From Catonella massiliensis (GTDB lineage Bacteria > Bacillota > Clostridia > Lachnospirales > Lachnospiraceae): a DNA stretch of 64,000 nucleotides. Within the stretch, counting starts at the first letter, position 1. Each line of letters starts with the position of its first letter. The stretch is from positions 2,480,001-2,544,000 of the forward strand of contig NZ_JAEPRJ010000001.1 in the NCBI RefSeq assembly GCF_016651435.1, in the 5' to 3' direction. The translations under genes were made by a program, and so were the position numbers. The notes under the pieces are model-generated. The model was given only the letters and a program-made list of their open reading frames with translations, did not search any database and was not told the DNA's origin. Shown here piece by piece: positions 43,340 to 52,800 of this stretch.

Positions 43340-43505
43340 GCGGATATGGAGTTACAAATTTAAGTTGCATGTCTAAATACATCGGACTAAGTTGACGCTC
43401 CGAATGATAACATTTCAGACTCGCTCCGGCATCCGCTTCGCTTCGCCTAAGCGAGAGCTTAGAATTTATCATTCGGAGCTGGCACCTTAAATTTATACAA
43501 ATAAT
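43340..43505 (+). repeat. MITE-like palindromic element, copy 2
   Basis: Core 43397-43479 with ends GCTCCGAATGATAA and TTATCATTCGGAGC, nearly identical to copy 1 in its interior. Outer ends ACAAATTTAAG (left) and CTTAAATTTAT (right) form a further imperfect inverted pair. It lies just after the hydrolase gene. Confidence 0.75.
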
Positions 43506-43558
43506 AACTATAATGCCAACAAAGGGTAATCACCGAAAATTTTTGTTCAATTTCTCCC

Positions 43559-43587
43559 TTACATAAGCACTTAAATTATGCTATAAT
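43559..43587 (+). promoter_or_regulatory. Promoter of the MATE gene
   Basis: TTACAT (43559-43564), 17-base spacer, TATAAT (43582-43587), with TGC before it as an extended -10. The leader to the ATG is about 24 bases and contains AAGAGGAGGG. Confidence 0.7.
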
Positions 43588-43617
43588 CTTTAGCACTGTT
43601 AAAAAAGAGGAGGGAAT

Positions 43618-44988
43618 ATGGAAACAAAAGAAAATAAAATGGGAACCATGCCGGTGAAGAGGCTCATTCTTAACATGTCACTTCCTATGATAATATCTAT
43701 GATGGTGCAGGCGCTCTACAACGTAGTAGACAGCATCTTCGTAGCCAGGCTTTCAGAGGAAGCGCTGACTGCGGTAACTCTGGTCTTCCCTATGCAAAAC
43801 TTTATTATAGCCCTTGCTACGGGTACGGGAGTAGGCTTTAATGTACTTCTATCTCAAGGCCTCGGAGAAAAGAACTATGAAAAATCAGATTCTGCGGCAA
43901 ATGCAGGTGTCTTCCTTGTACTTATAAATACCATTATCTTTGTGCTTATAGGCCTCTTTGGAGCAGTACCATTTATCACAAGCCAGACAAACGATGCCGC
44001 CATCCAGGCTGACGCCATTATCTACCTTCAGATAATCAGCTTCCTCTCTACAGGCTCATTCTTACAGATTACAGGGGAGCGTTTGCTTCAGGCTACAGGC
44101 CGTACCATGCTAAGTATGATATCCCAGATAGTTGGTGCCGTGGCAAATATCATCCTTGACCCTATTATGATATTCGGCCTCCTTGGTTTTCCTAAGATGG
44201 GAGTAGCAGGAGCCGCCTACGCTACAGTAATAGGTCAGTTCATAGCCTCTGCTGTAGGACTCTTCTTAAATGTAAAATACAACAAAGAAATCCACCTATC
44301 CATAAAGCAAATTCTACACCCTCGCATGAGGATAATAAAGCCAATATACTTTATTGCTATACCTAGTATCCTTATGGTATCCATAGGCTCTGTTATGACA
44401 TATGCAATGAACATTATCCTCATTGCCTTTTCAACTACTGCAACCGCAGTCTTTGGTGTATACTTTAAGCTTCAGTCTTTCTTCTTCCTGCCGGTATTTG
44501 GCCTTAATAACGGACTCATACCTGTACTTTCCTACAACTATGGGGCTATGAATAAGAAGAGGATAGACGAGGCACTACGCTTTTCACTGGCTCTTGCCTT
44601 TGGCATAATGCTTGCAGGAACCCTTCTGCTTGAGGCTGTTCCAGGTGTCCTGCTTGACATGTTCAATGCGGCTGATGATATGAAAAGCATGGGAATAATT
44701 GCACTCCGCACCATAGCCATCCATTTCCCACTGGCTGCCATCGGAATAGTGCTTAGCTCGGTCTTTCAGGCCTTTGCACAAAGTATATATTCTTTAATTA
44801 TTTCGGTAATGAGACAGCTGGTAGTCCTCATACCTGCTGCCTGGCTGCTTGCACAGACAGGAAATGTAAACAATGTATGGTGGTCATTTTTCATAGCGGA
44901 AATCATTTCATTCATCACCTCAATCTACTTTTTTAAGAAGGTGTATAATAGTACAATCCGCCCTATTGAATCTATGCAGGGTGAGTAA
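43618..44988 (+). CDS. MATE-family efflux transporter
   Basis: 456 residues with twelve predicted membrane helices in two six-helix halves, the normal MATE plan. The first half starts LILNMSLPMIISMMVQALYNVVDSIFVARL, with the conserved PMIISMM-type entrance, and GVGFNVLLSQ. The second half has MVSIGSVMTYAMNIIL and GLNNGLIPVLSYNYGA. It probably exports cationic drugs or metabolites using a sodium or proton gradient. ATG at 43618 follows GAGGAGGG. Single gene with its own promoter; a terminator lies about 155 bases downstream. Confidence 0.93.
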   Translation: METKENKMGTMPVKRLILNMSLPMIISMMVQALYNVVDSIFVARLSEEALTAVTLVFPMQNFIIALATGTGVGFNVLLSQGLGEKNYEKSDSAANAGVFLVLINTIIFVLIGLFGAVPFITSQTNDAAIQADAIIYLQIISFLSTGSFLQITGERLLQATGRTMLSMISQIVGAVANIILDPIMIFGLLGFPKMGVAGAAYATVIGQFIASAVGLFLNVKYNKEIHLSIKQILHPRMRIIKPIYFIAIPSILMVSIGSVMTYAMNIILIAFSTTATAVFGVYFKLQSFFFLPVFGLNNGLIPVLSYNYGAMNKKRIDEALRFSLALAFGIMLAGTLLLEAVPGVLLDMFNAADDMKSMGIIALRTIAIHFPLAAIGIVLSSVFQAFAQSIYSLIISVMRQLVVLIPAAWLLAQTGNVNNVWWSFFIAEIISFITSIYFFKKVYNSTIRPIESMQGE

Positions 44989-45142
44989 TTAAAACTGTGG
45001 CTTACATTCTATACAAGCACCCCTACAAGACAGGATAGGCCCTGTGATAATGAATATAAGCAGCATTTTGGTAATTCCTGTTACATACAAGCTGCATGAC
45101 AAAGGATTCTATATCTTTTAACCTCTCACCGTCTTGTTTTCT

Positions 45143-45164
45143 ATGCCCGCATACTGGCGGGCAT
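45143..45164 (+). terminator. Terminator downstream of the MATE gene
   Basis: 8-bp stem ATGCCCGC/GCGGGCAT with a 6-base loop, followed by TACTGTTTT. The 150 bases between the MATE stop and this hairpin hold no gene. Confidence 0.6.
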
Positions 45165-45222
45165 TACTGTTTTAAATGCCTTTATGTCACTGAAAATTGA
45201 GGAATTTCTTATTAAATAAAAA

Positions 45223-45252
45223 AGCGATTAAATTTTTACTTTTCTAATCGCT
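45223..45252 (-). terminator. Terminator of the NTF2-like gene
   Basis: 8-bp stem AGCGATTA/TAATCGCT with a 14-base loop, followed on the minus strand by TTTTTATTT. Confidence 0.8.
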
Positions 45253-45276
45253 CTTGTAAATGTTTTTAAATTAGTT

Positions 45277-45696
45277 CTAAAACCAAGCAACTTTATTATC
45301 TCTAAATTGAGGTTCCTCACTATTTTCATAGGGATTATAATGATTGATGTTGCAACCGAATTCTTTTAGTTTCTTGATTTTATTCTCTTTTGTCCACTCA
45401 ATCAACGATATACCATCAAATTCATCTATTCTCCCATCATTCATCTTGTTTTTGAAGTACCACTCCACAACTGTTTGATGTTCACTGTGAAAAAACTGCT
45501 TAATCTCCCAACAAATAACCTTTCCACGACTGTTCCATTCATTAAACCAATGCCTCACAGTTGTTCGATTTTCATATTTAGGACACCAACTTTCAGTATA
45601 AACAACATCTTCCGCAAATATATCATCTATTCCTAAATCTTGTTGTTTGAGCCACATATCAAACCATAATCTAATAATTCTTTCTCGCTCTTTCAT
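45277..45696 (-). CDS. NTF2/SnoaL-like protein
   Basis: 139 residues of the cone-shaped NTF2 fold: an N-terminal helix (RERIIRLWFDMWLKQQDLGI), FAEDVVYTESWCPKYENRTT and VRHWFNEWNSRGKVICWEIK. Then come strands HQTVVEWYFKN and EFDGISLIEWTKENKIKKLKEF. Members are often ketosteroid-isomerase-like enzymes or simple ligand binders; no catalytic Asp/His pair can be assigned with confidence. It is followed upstream (in transcription order) by a second, broken NTF2-like gene, so the pair may be duplicates. Confidence 0.8.
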   Translation of the reverse strand: MKERERIIRLWFDMWLKQQDLGIDDIFAEDVVYTESWCPKYENRTTVRHWFNEWNSRGKVICWEIKQFFHSEHQTVVEWYFKNKMNDGRIDEFDGISLIEWTKENKIKKLKEFGCNINHYNPYENSEEPQFRDNKVAWF

Positions 45697-45720
45697 TTTA
45701 TCACCTTTTTCAATCTCAAA

Positions 45721-45927
45721 TCATCTGATTTTCATTCCAATTTTCATATCCAGTCGCCACTTCGGAACTTCTCCATCATCACCCCAGTATTCGTCTATCG
45801 AAACAATTTTACCATCTTCTATCCTAAGAAAAGAAGTTGCATGGGCGGAAATAGAACTATCCGTACCAAATACCCTAGTTACTGTAATAATTAAATCTCC
45901 TATTTCTTCTATGTCAGGTCCAAGCAT
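45721..45927 (-). pseudogene. NTF2/SnoaL-like gene truncated by an IS3 remnant
   Basis: 68 residues forming only the C-terminal half of an NTF2 fold (EEIGDLIITVTRVFGTDSSI, TSFLRIEDGKIVSIDEYWGD). A complete member needs about 60 residues more at its N-terminus. The frame breaks off next to the end of the IS3 orfA sequence (45932), so the insertion or a later deletion removed the 5' half. Probably not functional. Confidence 0.65.
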
Positions 45928-45929
45928 CT

Positions 45930-46304
45930 CCTCAGATTTTTTTCAACCAGTCCACCTGCATGGTGAGCTGGCCGACCTTCTTTGCGTAAGCTTCTTTCTC
46001 TTTGCGCTCCTCGGAGAGCTTTCCCTTAAGGTTCTCCTCCCGCGTGTCGTCAAAGACCACAGACGCTTTCTCAAGGAACTCCTTCTTCCAGTTTCGAAGG
46101 AGGTTAGACTGAATGCCATTTTCGGTAGCAATGACATTCAGTTCCTTTTCTCCCTTCAGAACCTCGAGGACGAGGTCGAATTTAAACTTGGCACTAAAGT
46201 TTCTTCTTGTACGAGACATTTTTTTGAATCCTCCATGTTGGTTGTTCTAAGCATATCAGATTCATTAAAAACTGTCTTAAAAAGTGTCTGTTTTACGGAA
46301 CCAT
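45930..46304 (-). mobile_element. IS3-family remnant
   Basis: Left end probably near 46304, where TGGTTCCGTAAAACAGACAC reads inward on the minus strand like an IS3-group terminal repeat. orfA follows. orfB and the other terminal repeat are gone: the element stops near 45930 at the truncated NTF2 gene. About 375 bases remain. Confidence 0.7.
45932..46219 (-). CDS. IS3-family transposase OrfA (orphan)
   Basis: 95 residues with the N-terminal helix-turn-helix of IS3 OrfA (MSRTRRNFSAKFKFDLVLEV, LNVIATENGIQSNLLRNWKK) and a C-terminal leucine-zipper-like coil (LKGKLSEERKEKEAYAKKVG) ending VDWLKKI. In a whole element an A-rich slippery run at this end shifts ribosomes into orfB; here AAAAAAATCTGA is present but orfB is missing. 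It cannot transpose alone. Confidence 0.85.
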   Translation of the reverse strand: MSRTRRNFSAKFKFDLVLEVLKGEKELNVIATENGIQSNLLRNWKKEFLEKASVVFDDTREENLKGKLSEERKEKEAYAKKVGQLTMQVDWLKKI

Positions 46305-46332
46305 TATATTCTCAATTTTTTCAAAATATAAT

Positions 46333-47853
46333 TTATTTTTCATAATTAAAAAACCGAAATAACTTCTCTTTTCCTTCCTCATCCAATGAATATTGTTCCA
46401 ATACTTCCCCATTTTCAATATGCACAATATATGTGCAGGTCTTCAAAATAAATTCCAGATCATGTGTAATTATCAGCAACAAATCAAGCTTAGGCTGTAC
46501 CTGTTCCAGCAGTTTTGCCACCCGTTCCATCTGATGATAATCAAGCCCACTCGTTGGCTCATCTAAACAAATCAGTTTTCTATCACTATAAAGTGCAGAT
46601 GCCATTGCAACTCTCTGCTTCTGCCCGCCTGACAATGCCATCGGGTGAGTATCTGCATAATTTGTTAAGTCCAGCATAGACATCAGTCCATTTCTTTCCT
46701 CTACGTTCTTATTTTCACTGCCTAATGATATTTCTTCCTCCACACTATTTGTAAACAGCTGGTGGTTTATTTCCTGAAATACTTCAAAGCTTTCTTTTGC
46801 TCTTCTCTTTATTGTAAGAATATCATTTTCCTTACAATAGATTCCTTTTACCGATTTATTCATCCCACATAAACCATCCATAAAGGTGGATTTACCAGCA
46901 CCATTATGACCAATTACTGCTATTTTTTCATGTAGCGGCAGCCTACACTCCTTAATCTTTAATACCGGCTCTTCTCTCCCTTTGTACCTACAGGCAACCT
47001 CTTTCATGTAGATATGTTGTGCCGCATTCCAAGATTCCCTTTTACTTTTTTCACTAATATCTCTGTCTATTTTTTCTTGCCCCAGTTCTTCCTCATGCAA
47101 TATACGGTAATCAAGTGAACGAAGTCCTTTTTCTCTTAATTCCTGCCCGGAGAGTTTTTTAAATGCTTCTATCGTATACTCTTGCGCAATTTCTCCGTCT
47201 TTTATATAGCAGACACGGTCTGCAAGTTCCATCAGGTAATAAAGTCTGTGTTCTGCAATAATAATGGTCTTACCCTGCTTTTTTAAGGTCTTTAATATTC
47301 TTTCAATGTCCTTTATCGCATCAAAATCCAAATTTGCAGAAGGCTCATCCAGCACATAAATATCCGGTCTTCCCGCATAAATACTTGCAAATGCAATTTT
47401 TTGTTTTTCGCCACCAGACAACTGCATAATATTGCGATTCTGCAAATCCTCCAGTTGAAACTGTTCTACACAATCTGCTACCCGTGCTTCAATTTCCTCT
47501 GTAGGAATCCCCTGATTTTCACAACCGAAAGCAATCTCACTAGAGGTATTCATATAAAAAAATTGAGATCTTGGATTCTGAAATACACTTCCGCAAATTT
47601 TAGATATCTCTGCAAAGGGAATTTCATCCGTCTGCTTTCCCATTAATTCAATTTTTCCTGTTATTTCTCCTTCGTAAAAATAGGGCGCAAGTCCATTTAT
47701 CACACGAAGAATCGTGGATTTCCCACATCCACTGATTCCTGTTAACAGAACACACTCCCCTTCTTTTACACTCATTGATATATTTTTTATGCCATTTTTC
47801 CGATTCACACCAGTATACTGAAATGACACATTTTCTAAACGAACTGCCTCCAT
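46333..47853 (-). CDS. ECF transporter double ATPase
   Basis: 506 residues made of two ABC ATPase domains in one chain. Domain 1 has Walker A GISGCGKST (39-47), signature LSGGEKQKI and Walker B DIYVLDEPSANLDFDA. Domain 2 has Walker A GHNGAGKST, signature LSGGQKQRV and Walker B LICLDEPTSGLDYHQ. Fused EcfA/EcfA' pairs drive energy-coupling-factor importers. It starts six bases after the EcfT gene and ends the leftward operon. The linker (about 225-300) is short and charged. Substrate specificity rests with the S component upstream, not here. Confidence 0.92.
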   Translation of the reverse strand: MEAVRLENVSFQYTGVNRKNGIKNISMSVKEGECVLLTGISGCGKSTILRVINGLAPYFYEGEITGKIELMGKQTDEIPFAEISKICGSVFQNPRSQFFYMNTSSEIAFGCENQGIPTEEIEARVADCVEQFQLEDLQNRNIMQLSGGEKQKIAFASIYAGRPDIYVLDEPSANLDFDAIKDIERILKTLKKQGKTIIIAEHRLYYLMELADRVCYIKDGEIAQEYTIEAFKKLSGQELREKGLRSLDYRILHEEELGQEKIDRDISEKSKRESWNAAQHIYMKEVACRYKGREEPVLKIKECRLPLHEKIAVIGHNGAGKSTFMDGLCGMNKSVKGIYCKENDILTIKRRAKESFEVFQEINHQLFTNSVEEEISLGSENKNVEERNGLMSMLDLTNYADTHPMALSGGQKQRVAMASALYSDRKLICLDEPTSGLDYHQMERVAKLLEQVQPKLDLLLIITHDLEFILKTCTYIVHIENGEVLEQYSLDEEGKEKLFRFFNYEK

Positions 47854-47859
47854 AAATTT

Positions 47860-48555
47860 TTAATATCCTCCACATAACTTCGAAAAAACCACAATAGTCA
47901 CGGAGAATACCATCACAAGATAGTCTGCCATTTTCAATGAGACACGACACAAATTTGTTCTTTTGTTGTGCAGGCCAAGTCCTCTTGCTAATGCCGCTGC
48001 TGCTAATTCTTCTCCAATCTTTACTGTTGAAAATAATAGTGGAACAATCATATATTCCATAGCCTTTATCGGATGCAGCAAAATCTGCCCCGCTCCTGTT
48101 CCAATGTTTCTCATACGCATAGCTGCGCGTATGTGATTCCATTCCTCCTTGACAGTAGGAAAGAATCGCACCAGCACAGCCAAAGGTATAATAATTACTT
48201 GCGGAACTCTTATTTTTTCCAGCGAAGCAATCATGACATTGATTTCTGTGGTTGAAACAAAGAAATCAGCCGACATAATACAAAAGAAAAATTTGCGAAA
48301 TGCAATAAACACAAGACACGCCAATGTAGATAACCATGGAACAGTTATTGCCGGCAAAATGCACTTATCTCCAAACAGCAAAAACGCAAATATCAGGTCA
48401 TAATGAATGCATTTTTTCCACTTACCATTTGCCATGAATAACCCACTTACACAAGCTAATAGCACAAGCTCCATTATCACATTTACACCAAATGTAATAG
48501 TGATATTGATTGCGAGGATGCATAGTATCTTTGTTATTGGATTTAAATTTCTCAT
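47860..48555 (-). CDS. ECF transporter T component
   Basis: 231 residues with five to six membrane helices. The conserved coupling region of EcfT is visible in AAMRMRNIGTGAG (about 140-155) and AALARGLGLHNKRT (about 187-200), the two Ala-Arg-Gly type motifs that contact the ATPases. It overlaps the S-component gene by four bases (ATGA), so translation is coupled. Together with the S and A proteins it completes an ECF importer. ATG at 48555. Confidence 0.9.
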   Translation of the reverse strand: MRNLNPITKILCILAINITITFGVNVIMELVLLACVSGLFMANGKWKKCIHYDLIFAFLLFGDKCILPAITVPWLSTLACLVFIAFRKFFFCIMSADFFVSTTEINVMIASLEKIRVPQVIIIPLAVLVRFFPTVKEEWNHIRAAMRMRNIGTGAGQILLHPIKAMEYMIVPLLFSTVKIGEELAAAALARGLGLHNKRTNLCRVSLKMADYLVMVFSVTIVVFSKLCGGY

Positions 48556-49151
48556 GCAATTCCTGCCTTTTCAAAATGTTTCTTATTCATTTTTCCGGCA
48601 ACTAATCCGCCCACAACACCAGCAGCAATTGTGTAAGCAATCATAACCGGGATAATCCAGTTAGGTGTCATTGCTTTTAATCCTTCTGCATATGCTTCTC
48701 CCATAGATGCTACAACACCATCAAAATAAGCATCTCTCATAAGCCAGATTGGGAAAAATGAACCAACAGGCCAGATGGAAAATACATAATATCCAATCAG
48801 ACTCATCTTCTTGCTTGTATATCCACCCGCTTTTGTAATCAAGTCACTGATAAGACCTAATAATGAACAAAATACAAACATAATCCACGAATTACCGGTA
48901 GTAAATACCATTAAAATACCAATTAATACACCCATGATCGTAATCATTCCAAAGGTTTTTACTTTTGTAATGAAAAGCATATAAATAGGTGCACAAAGAA
49001 TTGCAATAAATGCTGGTAATAAAACATAAGTAATTGGTGCAAAAGATATTACGGCAGTAAATACGAACATAACAACAAAATAAATTGCTGTAAAAATACC
49101 TGTGTTAATTAAATCCTTTGCTGATAATTTTTTTAATTTTTCCATTTTCAA
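48552..49151 (-). CDS. ECF transporter S component, MptD/Trep_Strep family
   Basis: 199 residues with six predicted membrane helices, starting with the amphipathic KLSAKDLINTGIFTAIYFVV typical of the Trep_Strep (MptD) family. YVLLPAFIAILCAPIYMLFI and a Gly-rich last helix (AYTIAAGVVGGLVAGKM) are also family-like. Substrates of this family are not firmly known; neighbours often include AraC regulators and half-size ABC transporters, as here. ATG at 49151 follows GGAGA, twelve bases after the upstream ABC gene. Confidence 0.85.
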   Translation of the reverse strand: MKMEKLKKLSAKDLINTGIFTAIYFVVMFVFTAVISFAPITYVLLPAFIAILCAPIYMLFITKVKTFGMITIMGVLIGILMVFTTGNSWIMFVFCSLLGLISDLITKAGGYTSKKMSLIGYYVFSIWPVGSFFPIWLMRDAYFDGVVASMGEAYAEGLKAMTPNWIIPVMIAYTIAAGVVGGLVAGKMNKKHFEKAGIA

Positions 49152-49163
49152 TAATCTCCTTTT

Positions 49164-50891
49164 TTATAGTCCCTGTGCTACATAAAGGCGTGAAAACACT
49201 CCCTGATTACGCAATAATTCCTCTGGAGTTCCCTGTTCTGCTACTTTCCCTCCATCCAAAACAACTATCTTATCTGCATTTGCAACTGTACGCATACGAT
49301 GTGCAATTACTAACACTGTCTTTCCTGCCAACAGCGTAGAAAGAGCTTCCTGTACTAATGTCTCACTTTCTGCATCCATAGATGCTGTCGCTTCATCTAA
49401 AAGTACCACTGGTGCATTTTTAAGTAAGGCTCTTGCTATCGAGATACGTTGACGTTCTCCACCTGAAAGAAAGCTTCCGTTTTCACCAATGTTTGTATCA
49501 TATCCTTCTGGCAATCGTTCAATAAATTCTTCACACTGTGCTGCTTGAGCAGCCGCTCTCACCTCTTCATCCGTTGCATCTTTTCTTCCCAGTCGAATAT
49601 TCTCCATTACTGATTCATCAAAAAGCAAAACATCCTGAAAAACAATTGCAAAATTTTTAAGTAACGTCTCAGGCTCCACTTCGGAAATATCCACTCCACC
49701 TAATGTTATTTTTCCACTGTCAATATCCCAAAAACGTGCTGCCAGCTTGGAGACTGTAGACTTTCCACTTCCGGAAGGACCAACTAACGCTGTCACTTCT
49801 CCCTGTTTTGCTACGAAGGAAATTCCTGATAATACTTCTTCTGCATCCTCTTCTTTCTTATAAGAAAATACAACATCCCGAAACTCAATCTCATATCCTT
49901 GATTCGCACACACGCTTTTTCCTGTCTGAATCGATGTTGCTTCCATCTCTTTCATACGTTCCACACTAACTAATGCAGAAAAAATTTCCGACAAAAGCAT
50001 AAAACAGCTGGAAAACGGATCATATATTCTTCCTGCTACAATCAGAAAAAAGAGAAACATAGGAATCGTTAATGTCCCCTCTGCAACAAAATATCCACCT
50101 GCAAAAAGCACTGCAACCAGACCAAAACGTACCACAAACTGGGCTGCTGCAAGAGCTGAACCCGGGATAAGTTCGTTTCTGAAAGAACACTTAACTACCT
50201 GAGCCAATTTTCCTTCCAACCCTTTTAAGTATTCGTCTTCCCTTGATGCAGATTTTAATTCCTGAATTGTATCCAAATATTCCTGCACACCATCATAAGC
50301 ACTTCTTCTTGCCTGCACATTCTCCACCTCTGCCTTCTGCTGTGCTTTTCTGGCAAGAAAAAGCACCAGGGTTGCCAACGGAACAGGTAATAGAATGCAT
50401 AGTCCCATACGATAATCGGTCACAATTAATCCAATTGATATTAAAATAAAGGTCACAATTGTTCCAAACAGCATTGGCATTGCATTGGAAAATGTTCTCT
50501 CTAGCGCAGTACAATCTCCCATAATTGTTGTAGTCAGATCCGCAATATCTTTCTTTCCAAAAAAGGATAAAGGTAGTTTTCTCATTTTTTCTGCCAAAAC
50601 AATTCTACGGTTTGCACTTTCTTCATAAGCAGTCGTATAGGTCTTGTTATACTGAACCCATTGTGCCGCAAAAATCAGTGTAAACAACACTACCGCTCCA
50701 ATCAGATAGAACACGATATTCTTCTGTATTACAGGCTCTCCACTCTCGATAGAAAAAAGCATATCCTGTACCAACTTCATTAACAATCCTACCGGAATCA
50801 TTAGACATAGATTATAAAACGCCGCTGCTATAATACCGCCTTTCAAGCTTTTTGCACCCTTATCGCTTAAAGCAAACATCTTTTTTAACAA
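49164..50891 (-). CDS. ABC transporter, fused permease-ATPase half (second)
   Basis: About 575 residues. A six-helix exporter-type membrane domain (about 1-310) is followed by an ATPase with Walker A VGPSGSGKST, signature LSGGERQRISIARALL, Walker B VVLLDEATASMDAES and a switch His in IAHRMRT. The likely start is TTG at 50891, five bases after GAGGTG, overlapping the end of the first half-transporter by seven bases; an ATG at 50879 and an upstream ATG at 50918 are alternatives. It should pair with the preceding gene as a heterodimer. In siderophore importers such as YbtPQ or IrtAB the same exporter fold works in import. Confidence 0.9.
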   Translation of the reverse strand: MLKKMFALSDKGAKSLKGGIIAAAFYNLCLMIPVGLLMKLVQDMLFSIESGEPVIQKNIVFYLIGAVVLFTLIFAAQWVQYNKTYTTAYEESANRRIVLAEKMRKLPLSFFGKKDIADLTTTIMGDCTALERTFSNAMPMLFGTIVTFILISIGLIVTDYRMGLCILLPVPLATLVLFLARKAQQKAEVENVQARRSAYDGVQEYLDTIQELKSASREDEYLKGLEGKLAQVVKCSFRNELIPGSALAAAQFVVRFGLVAVLFAGGYFVAEGTLTIPMFLFFLIVAGRIYDPFSSCFMLLSEIFSALVSVERMKEMEATSIQTGKSVCANQGYEIEFRDVVFSYKKEEDAEEVLSGISFVAKQGEVTALVGPSGSGKSTVSKLAARFWDIDSGKITLGGVDISEVEPETLLKNFAIVFQDVLLFDESVMENIRLGRKDATDEEVRAAAQAAQCEEFIERLPEGYDTNIGENGSFLSGGERQRISIARALLKNAPVVLLDEATASMDAESETLVQEALSTLLAGKTVLVIAHRMRTVANADKIVVLDGGKVAEQGTPEELLRNQGVFSRLYVAQGL

Positions 50892-52675
50892 GTCATCACC
50901 TCGTTTCCAACATGCCATTTTGTTGTCTTAATATAATCTTTCCACATATGTGCGTAAATTCCGTCTTTCTCCAGTAACGCTGTATGGTTTCCCTGCTCTG
51001 CAAGTTCTCCATCCTTCATTACAAGAATCTGGTCTACCCCCTGAATCGCCGACAATCGATGCGCAATCATAATCACCGTCTTTCCTTCTGTCAATTCGGT
51101 CAGTGCTTTCTGAATCTGTACTTCATTCTCCGGGTCAGCAAATGCTGTCGCCTCATCTAATACAATAATCGGAGCATCCTTTAAAATTGCTCTTGCAATT
51201 GCAATTCTCTGCACTTCTCCACCAGAAAGATACACTCCTTTGCTTCCTACCACCGCATCAATTCCGTCTGGGAAATTTGCCAAAATATCATCACATTGTG
51301 CCAGATGCGCGGCATGTAATGCTTCTTCTCTGTTGGCATCCCGCCGCCCTGCACAGATGTTGTCTAATAAAGACTCTTTAAAGAGCTTCGGATTCTGGAA
51401 CACAAAGGCAACGTTTTTCATCAAATCTGCCTGAGACAATTCTCTAACATCAACACCACCAATTTTTATCTCTCCTTCTGTCACATCATAAAAACGTGGT
51501 ATCAGGCTGGCAGTTGTACTTTTTCCACAACCTGAAGGTCCCACCAATGCTGTTGTTGTACCTTCCTTTACCACAAAACCAAGATTTTTAACTGCTGGAT
51601 TCAGAGCATTTTCATAAGAAAAGGTTACATTCTCAAAAACAATATCATTACCCGTTTTCTGCTTCGGATTCTCTGCTTCACTCTGCTGCTCTGCATTTAA
51701 AATCATATCGATTCTGCGCATAGATTCCTGTGCCTGCATCTTATAGTTGCTCATATACATAATTTTATTTAACATAACACCACATGCCGGCGTGAAAATC
51801 AGATAAAACAGAAAATTTTCCGTAAAATGAACCATATTATCTGAAAAAACACCTGACAGAACTGCCGCCGGTATTAATACCAGAAATGGTGAGTTAATTA
51901 CTGCCGTAAACGCCACCACACCTGTACGACATGCCATTGTAAATGCCATCGCATTATCACTATAATCCTTAATGGCTCTATTAAACTTTGTGAAAGACTG
52001 CACTGTCTGTCCAAATACTTTCACAACTGATATGCCTCGTATGTACTCCACTGCTTCATGATTCATTGTCTCTAATGAATCCTGATAGTTCTGCATAAAT
52101 TTCATGCTGTCTTTTCCCATTAACATAAACTGAAGCATAAAACCAATTCCAAACAATAACAGCAATGGAAGTCCAATGTGCCAGTCAAAGCACAGCATCA
52201 GGACTAAGCTTGCAATCATTGTTACATATGCACCTACTAAATCTGGAAGCTGATGACCTACATAACTTTCCGCCTGTGTGCTATTTTCATCAATAATTTT
52301 TCTTAATTTTCCACTTGGATTTGCATCAAAATAGCCCATCGGCATTTTAGCAAGATGCTGCAACGCTGCCATTTTCAGATTTTTCTCCATTTGGAATGCT
52401 GCTGTATGAGAACACAGTAAGCATGCAAAATAAATTATCAATCCTATTAATTCTGCTGCCAGTGCATAACCTCCCCAGCACATTAATGCATTCACATTCA
52501 GCGGACTCCCAGTAAATACTGCTACCATCTCTTTTGCGGCAAAATACACACATACATATGGAATTAAAATGAACAATGCACTTATTCCAGATAGTATATG
52601 AGATACCGTTAATAACCAGCGTTTTTTCCCTGCGAATGCCAAGAGCCTCTGGATTAGATCATCTTTTTTCTTCAT
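50885..52675 (-). CDS. ABC transporter, fused permease-ATPase half (first)
   Basis: 596 residues. Six membrane helices (about 15-310) and an ATPase with Walker A VGPSGCGKST, signature LSGGEVQRIAIARAIL, Walker B IIVLDEATAFADPEN (Glu followed by Ala-Thr) and IAHRLSAIQ. ATG at 52675 follows AAAGGAGGATATGTT. A TATAAT lies about 60 bases upstream (52740-52735) with a poor -35, as is common at promoters that need an AraC-type activator; the AraC gene is directly upstream. It forms a heterodimer with the following gene. Direction and substrate are inferred only. Confidence 0.9.
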   Translation of the reverse strand: MKKKDDLIQRLLAFAGKKRWLLTVSHILSGISALFILIPYVCVYFAAKEMVAVFTGSPLNVNALMCWGGYALAAELIGLIIYFACLLCSHTAAFQMEKNLKMAALQHLAKMPMGYFDANPSGKLRKIIDENSTQAESYVGHQLPDLVGAYVTMIASLVLMLCFDWHIGLPLLLLFGIGFMLQFMLMGKDSMKFMQNYQDSLETMNHEAVEYIRGISVVKVFGQTVQSFTKFNRAIKDYSDNAMAFTMACRTGVVAFTAVINSPFLVLIPAAVLSGVFSDNMVHFTENFLFYLIFTPACGVMLNKIMYMSNYKMQAQESMRRIDMILNAEQQSEAENPKQKTGNDIVFENVTFSYENALNPAVKNLGFVVKEGTTTALVGPSGCGKSTTASLIPRFYDVTEGEIKIGGVDVRELSQADLMKNVAFVFQNPKLFKESLLDNICAGRRDANREEALHAAHLAQCDDILANFPDGIDAVVGSKGVYLSGGEVQRIAIARAILKDAPIIVLDEATAFADPENEVQIQKALTELTEGKTVIMIAHRLSAIQGVDQILVMKDGELAEQGNHTALLEKDGIYAHMWKDYIKTTKWHVGNEVMTC

Positions 52676-52800
52676 AACATATCCTCCTTTTTTAACAAAA
52701 ATGCGAGAGTTAGTTTAATCTAATCACTAGCACAATTATACGCAAAAGAAGTCTATAATTCTACTCCATTCTTTTTTGTTTTATAGAAAATAGCCCGTTT

